Assembly (NCBI RefSeq): GCF_020829625.1
Contig: NZ_JAIVFX010000005.1
Coordinates: 1-64,000 of the forward strand
Length of the DNA stretch: 64,000 nucleotides
Reading direction: 5' to 3'
Source: Nostoc sp. XA010
Lineage (GTDB): Bacteria; Cyanobacteriota; Cyanobacteriia; Cyanobacteriales; Nostocaceae
Shown: positions 61,056 through 64,000 of the stretch, piece after piece
Position numbering within the stretch: the stretch's first letter is position 1
How the letters are laid out: each line of letters begins with the position of its first letter
Notes under the pieces: model-generated
What the model saw: the letters and a program-made list of their open reading frames with translations, nothing else
What the model was told of the DNA's origin: nothing
Databases searched by the model: none
Program-made: the position numbers and the translations under genes

Positions 61056-62222
61056 CTACTGCAAAAGTCCAATCATGTGCAAGAAGCCATGACCGGTAAT
61101 CAACTCGATGATTAAGGCGATGAAGCCCAGCATAGCAATCCGCCCATTCCATACTTCAGCGCTAGTAGTCAGACCCCATTCCCAGCGCTCTTGTGGGTAC
61201 ATTTTCACCCTTTTTTTCATTTGGGCAGCTTGCGAAAGCTTGAAACTGGGGTTTTTCAGCGCATTAATCACTAAGTCTGCAAGTGCATTAATAAATACTG
61301 GATGGGTATTGGGAGCAGGAACACGACGGAAGTTGTCAATTCCTGCTTCTTCTGCTACTTCCCGATACTCAATATCAATTTCTTGCAGAGTCTCGATGTG
61401 TTCTGAGACAAAACTGATTGGCACAACAACCAAATCTTTCACGCCTTTTGCACCTAGTTCTTTGAGGGCATCCTCAGTATAAGGTTGGAGCCATTCTACT
61501 GGACCAACGCGACTTTGGTAAGCTAAGGTGTGGGCATTGGGTCGATTGAGGGTCTGCATAATCAGGGCAGTACATTCCTCAATTTCTTGTTGATAAGGGT
61601 CGCCAGCCTCTTCAACGTAGCTTTTAGGAACGCCGTGAGCGCTGAAGAATATATGAACCTCATCTGGGTTAGAAAACTGTTTTAGTTCTTGGGCTATGAG
61701 TTCCGCCATTGCTTGGAGGTAGCCTGGTTCTTTGTACCAGGAAGGAATAACGGTGTAATCAATGGGTTGAAGCTTTGGATCTTCTTGCCAAAGTTTTTCT
61801 AAAAGCCGGAAGCTAGAACCACTCGTACTAATAGAAAACTGGGGATATAATGGTAATATTACCAGGTGTTCTATATTATCTTGGGTGATCTGTGCGATCG
61901 CCTCTTCTGTATAGGGATTCCAATAACGCATCCCTACATAAATCTTGGCTTCTTGCCCTAAATAACTCAACTGTTCTTTTAAAGCTTGCCCTTGCGCTTC
62001 TGTGATCCGCCGCAGTGGAGAACCACCACCGATTTGCTTATAATTCTCTTGAGATGTTCTGGTTCGCCGCGAGGCAATAAACCAGGCTAGGGGCTTTTGC
62101 AACCAGCGAAATGGTAGGCGAATAATTTCCGGATCGGAAAATAGGTTGTACAAAAACGGCCCGACATCCTCTAGCTTATCGGGGCCACCGAGATTGAGTA
62201 ATAAGACGCCTACACGACCCAT
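61056..62222 (-). CDS. hemH: Ferrochelatase with C-terminal CAB domain
   Basis: 388 residues; inserts ferrous iron into protoporphyrin IX to make heme. Main domain (1-320): [29 protein letters not shown], catalytic His in [21 protein letters not shown] (about 187-207), and [16 protein letters not shown]. The C-terminal 70 residues form a linker and a light-harvesting-like CAB helix ([21 protein letters not shown]) that binds chlorophyll or carotenoid, as in other cyanobacterial ferrochelatases, and puts the enzyme at the thylakoid. Complete. Divergent from the methyltransferase gene. Confidence 0.96.
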   Translation of the reverse strand: MGRVGVLLLNLGGPDKLEDVGPFLYNLFSDPEIIRLPFRWLQKPLAWFIASRRTRTSQENYKQIGGGSPLRRITEAQGQALKEQLSYLGQEAKIYVGMRYWNPYTEEAIAQITQDNIEHLVILPLYPQFSISTSGSSFRLLEKLWQEDPKLQPIDYTVIPSWYKEPGYLQAMAELIAQELKQFSNPDEVHIFFSAHGVPKSYVEEAGDPYQQEIEECTALIMQTLNRPNAHTLAYQSRVGPVEWLQPYTEDALKELGAKGVKDLVVVPISFVSEHIETLQEIDIEYREVAEEAGIDNFRRVPAPNTHPVFINALADLVINALKNPSFKLSQAAQMKKRVKMYPQERWEWGLTTSAEVWNGRIAMLGFIALIIELITGHGFLHMIGLLQ

Positions 62223-62316
62223 AGCAGTTACTTTCCCCCAATCTTTTCAGGTTTTTTACTAATGTTAACAATATATCTTTATTAAATAATAAAGCTTAAT
62301 AGCAAGGAAATATGCA

Positions 62317-62940
62317 ATGGCAACAATTTTAAGGGATTGGAGTTACCGTTATCAGTGGCTGTATGATGGTATCTCTCGTTTAGCAGCCTTAAGTGTAGGT
62401 GGTGAAGCCCGTTTTCGGCAACTTGCTTTGCAAGGCTTAACAATTCGCTCAGATACTCAGGTTTTAGATTTATGTTGCGGCAGTGGTCAAACAACCCAAT
62501 TTTTGGTGAAATTATCACAAAATGTAACAGGATTGGACGCCTCACCCAAATCTTTGCAACGGGCGCGGCAAAATGTGCCATTAGCAGTCTATCTCGAAGC
62601 TTTTGCCGAGAAGATGCCCTTTGCAGATAATCTATTTGATGTGGTGCATACCAGCGTTGCATTACACGAGATGCAGCCTGAGCAATTGCAAAAAATTATT
62701 AGTGAAGTTTATCGGGTGTTGAAGCCAGGAGGGATATTTACACTGGTAGATTTTCATGCTCCTACAAATCCGATATTTTGGCCTGGGGTATCAGTGTTTT
62801 TGTTGCTGTTTGAAACGGAAACAGCTTGGCAATTGTTGAAAACTGATTTGCCTAGATTGTTAACTCAGACTGGGTTTAATGTGGATGAGCCAACTTTATA
62901 TGCAGGTGGTAGTTTGCAAGTGATACAGGCGACGAAGTGA
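62317..62940 (+). CDS. Class I SAM-dependent methyltransferase
   Basis: 207 residues; Methyltransf_11-type fold. Motif I VLDLCCGSGQTTQFL (about 50-64) binds S-adenosylmethionine; GLDASPKSLQRARQN, then MPFADNLFDVVHTSVALHEM (motif IV region) and VYRVLKPGGIFTLVDFHAP (motif VI). The fold resembles UbiE/MenG-type quinone methyltransferases, but it is shorter and the substrate is unknown. It starts 95 nt from divergent hemH. Confidence 0.85.
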   Translation: MATILRDWSYRYQWLYDGISRLAALSVGGEARFRQLALQGLTIRSDTQVLDLCCGSGQTTQFLVKLSQNVTGLDASPKSLQRARQNVPLAVYLEAFAEKMPFADNLFDVVHTSVALHEMQPEQLQKIISEVYRVLKPGGIFTLVDFHAPTNPIFWPGVSVFLLLFETETAWQLLKTDLPRLLTQTGFNVDEPTLYAGGSLQVIQATK

Positions 62941-63035
62941 GCAATACTGCTTTATTAATGGCAGGTAAGAGACTCTGCTATTAATAAAGTATGGGTGATT
63001 GTTATACAGCACTTAAGCCAGTAGGAAGGGAAAAA

Positions 63036-63428
63036 ATGACCCAGGAACTAATAGACCTCAAAAAAAGTATTTTGGAAGGACGTTATGCAGATGCCTTGGC
63101 AATTGTAGATGAATTAGAAGGCATGAGTAAACAAGCTATTCTGCGGAATATTCAAGCTTATTTAAGGATTCTGCTGATTCATTTGATTAAGAACCAAGTA
63201 GAACAAAGATTAACTGGTTCATGGGCAAATTCTATTCGTAATTCAATCCGAGAAATTAAAAAACTTAATATTAAAGATAATAAAAAATCTTACTATATTA
63301 ATTTAGATGAGTGGAAAATTTTGATAGAAGAGGAAGTGATTGAAGATGCGATCGCTTATGCTAGCGAGGAAGTAATGAATGGAGCATATAATCAATTCCA
63401 ACTAGCTGAAATAGTCGATAGTAACTAA
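63036..63428 (+). CDS. DUF29 family protein
   Basis: 130 residues from ATG at 63036 (MTQELIDLKKSIL), which has AGGAAGGG 6-13 nt upstream; the upstream extension in the open frame is not needed. The helical sequence YLRILLIHLIKNQVEQRLTGSWANSI fits DUF29, a small cytosolic family of unknown function that is abundant in cyanobacteria and often multicopy. It lies beside the CRISPR array but has no known link to it. Confidence 0.8.
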   Translation: MTQELIDLKKSILEGRYADALAIVDELEGMSKQAILRNIQAYLRILLIHLIKNQVEQRLTGSWANSIRNSIREIKKLNIKDNKKSYYINLDEWKILIEEEVIEDAIAYASEEVMNGAYNQFQLAEIVDSN

Positions 63429-63443
63429 ATTATTCACACTGCG

Positions 63444-63580
63444 TTGAAGTTTTTGGCGCTAACTTATTCCTATTCAGCTAAGGAGTTACCCGCAGTTGTG
63501 GCTGAAATTTTAACTCAGCTAATCGGTGGAGAAGATTGGAAAGCAGGTAGGAGGTAAAAAATGACCCAAAAGTAATAAAC
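63444..63580 (+). pseudogene. Short gene remnants beside the CRISPR array
   Basis: A 35-codon frame (TTG 63444 to TAG 63551) encodes YSYSAKELPAVVAEILTQLI and a few more residues. It is followed at once by AGGAGG and ATGACCCAAAAGTAA (63561-63575), which resembles the start of the DUF29 gene (GTAGGAAGGGAAAAAATGAC) but stops after four codons. These look like decayed small genes cut off by the CRISPR region. No function is assigned. Confidence 0.4.
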
Positions 63581-63596
63581 CTTTTCTTTGTAAAAT

Positions 63597-64000
63597 GTTT
63601 CAATCCCTAATAGGGATTTTGATGAATTGCAATCCACTTATTCCCTCTGGCAATAGTAAAAGCCTTAGACTTTCAATCCCTAATAGGGATTTTGATGAAT
63701 TGCAATAAAACCATAGGCGTGCTTCAGGCGGAGTAATGCACTTTCAATCCCTAATAGGGATTTTGATGAATTGCAATTTGGTTTTATAGTCCAGTTGGCG
63801 GCGGAACTCGTAAACTTTCAATCCCTAATAGGGATTTTGATGAATTGCAATAAAATCAAAATCTTACCGGGACGATCCAAAAAATACTTTCAATCCCTAA
63901 TAGGGATTTTGATGAATTGCAATTCCCGCAAGTTATTTTTCGCGCAAGAAATCCCAACTTTCAATCCCTAATAGGGATTTTGATGAATTGCAATTATAAT
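63597..64000 (-). CRISPR. CRISPR array, trailer end, continues beyond the window
   Basis: Six 37-nt repeats start at 63597, 63670, 63741, 63815, 63887 and 63958, with spacers of 36, 34, 37, 35 and 34 nt. The repeat reads CTTTCAATCCCTAATAGGGA then TTTTGATGAATTGCAAT; on the minus strand it ends with GATTGAAAG, giving the usual ATTGAAAG 5' handle of crRNAs. The array is therefore probably transcribed leftward from a leader to the right of the window. The first repeat (63597) is changed at its two outer bases (TG for CT), as expected for the last, oldest repeat. The type cannot be set without cas genes; I-D or III is common for this handle. No cas gene is in the window. Confidence 0.95.

Noticed and set aside
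63771..63971. 66-codon frame in the CRISPR array
   Set aside because: It is made of repeat units (FQSLIGILMNCN) and spacers.

Overview
The window comes from a filamentous, heterocyst-type cyanobacterium of the Nostoc/Anabaena group. Evidence: AT-rich DNA dense in the HIP1 octamer GCGATCGC; short tandemly repeated repetitive (STRR) heptamers between genes, one tract lying inside the RNase P RNA gene as known for heterocyst formers; a ferrochelatase with a C-terminal chlorophyll-binding helix; a PAP/fibrillin protein; a GUN4-type remnant; an SLH-porin; and a DevBCA-type exporter. No phage, plasmid or ribosomal operon is seen, so this is ordinary chromosome with many small repeats and a few decayed genes.

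Layout. 0.6-7.9 kb: small heat-shock protein, small secreted and membrane proteins, a MOSC plus alkyltransferase-like fusion, PAP/fibrillin, SurE, a TPM-domain lumen-type protein, DUF4346. 8-14.5 kb: FemAB-like acyltransferase, RibD-type reductase, sensor histidine kinase, Gfo/Idh oxidoreductase, RNase III. 14.5-16.4 kb: a lone tyrosine recombinase immediately downstream of rnpB. 16.4-24.9 kb: CorA, GroEL with a CIRCE operator, a WecA/MraY-type transferase, FabG, thioredoxin. 25-31 kb: a decay zone with a GUN4 remnant, an SLH-OprB porin, UppS, a ferritin-like gene split by a small repeat, and an NB-ARC fragment. 31.6-41.6 kb: DUF2301 and YdcF-like pair, DUF1400-SGNH esterase, DprA, a MarR regulator with a membrane protein, a class A beta-lactamase fold protein, a TrmJ-type methyltransferase, a TPR protein. 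41.8-49 kb: a BsuBI/PstI-type nuclease remnant broken by a stop codon and by a MITE, a peptidoglycan amidase, DnaG, a DEAD-box helicase divergent from infC. 49.7-55.5 kb: TetR regulator divergent from devBCA-type exporter genes, then the YifB/ComM ATPase. 56-64 kb: a microbial rhodopsin with a TSD motif (anion-pump type), YihY and YetF membrane proteins, PurB, HemH, a methyltransferase, a DUF29 protein, and the end of a CRISPR array running off the right edge.

The strongest candidates for attention are the rhodopsin (Thr-Ser-Asp in place of the proton-pump motif), the MOSC-alkyltransferase-like fusion, the nuclease remnant whose MITE insertion can be undone on paper with its 3-bp target duplication, the AUC start of infC, and several cases where short repeats have entered coding sequence (an oxidoreductase, DNA primase, a ferritin-like gene) or supply start codons (uppS and the oxidoreductase). 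No new multi-gene system with a clear unknown function was found. All calls are by reading; no database search was run.
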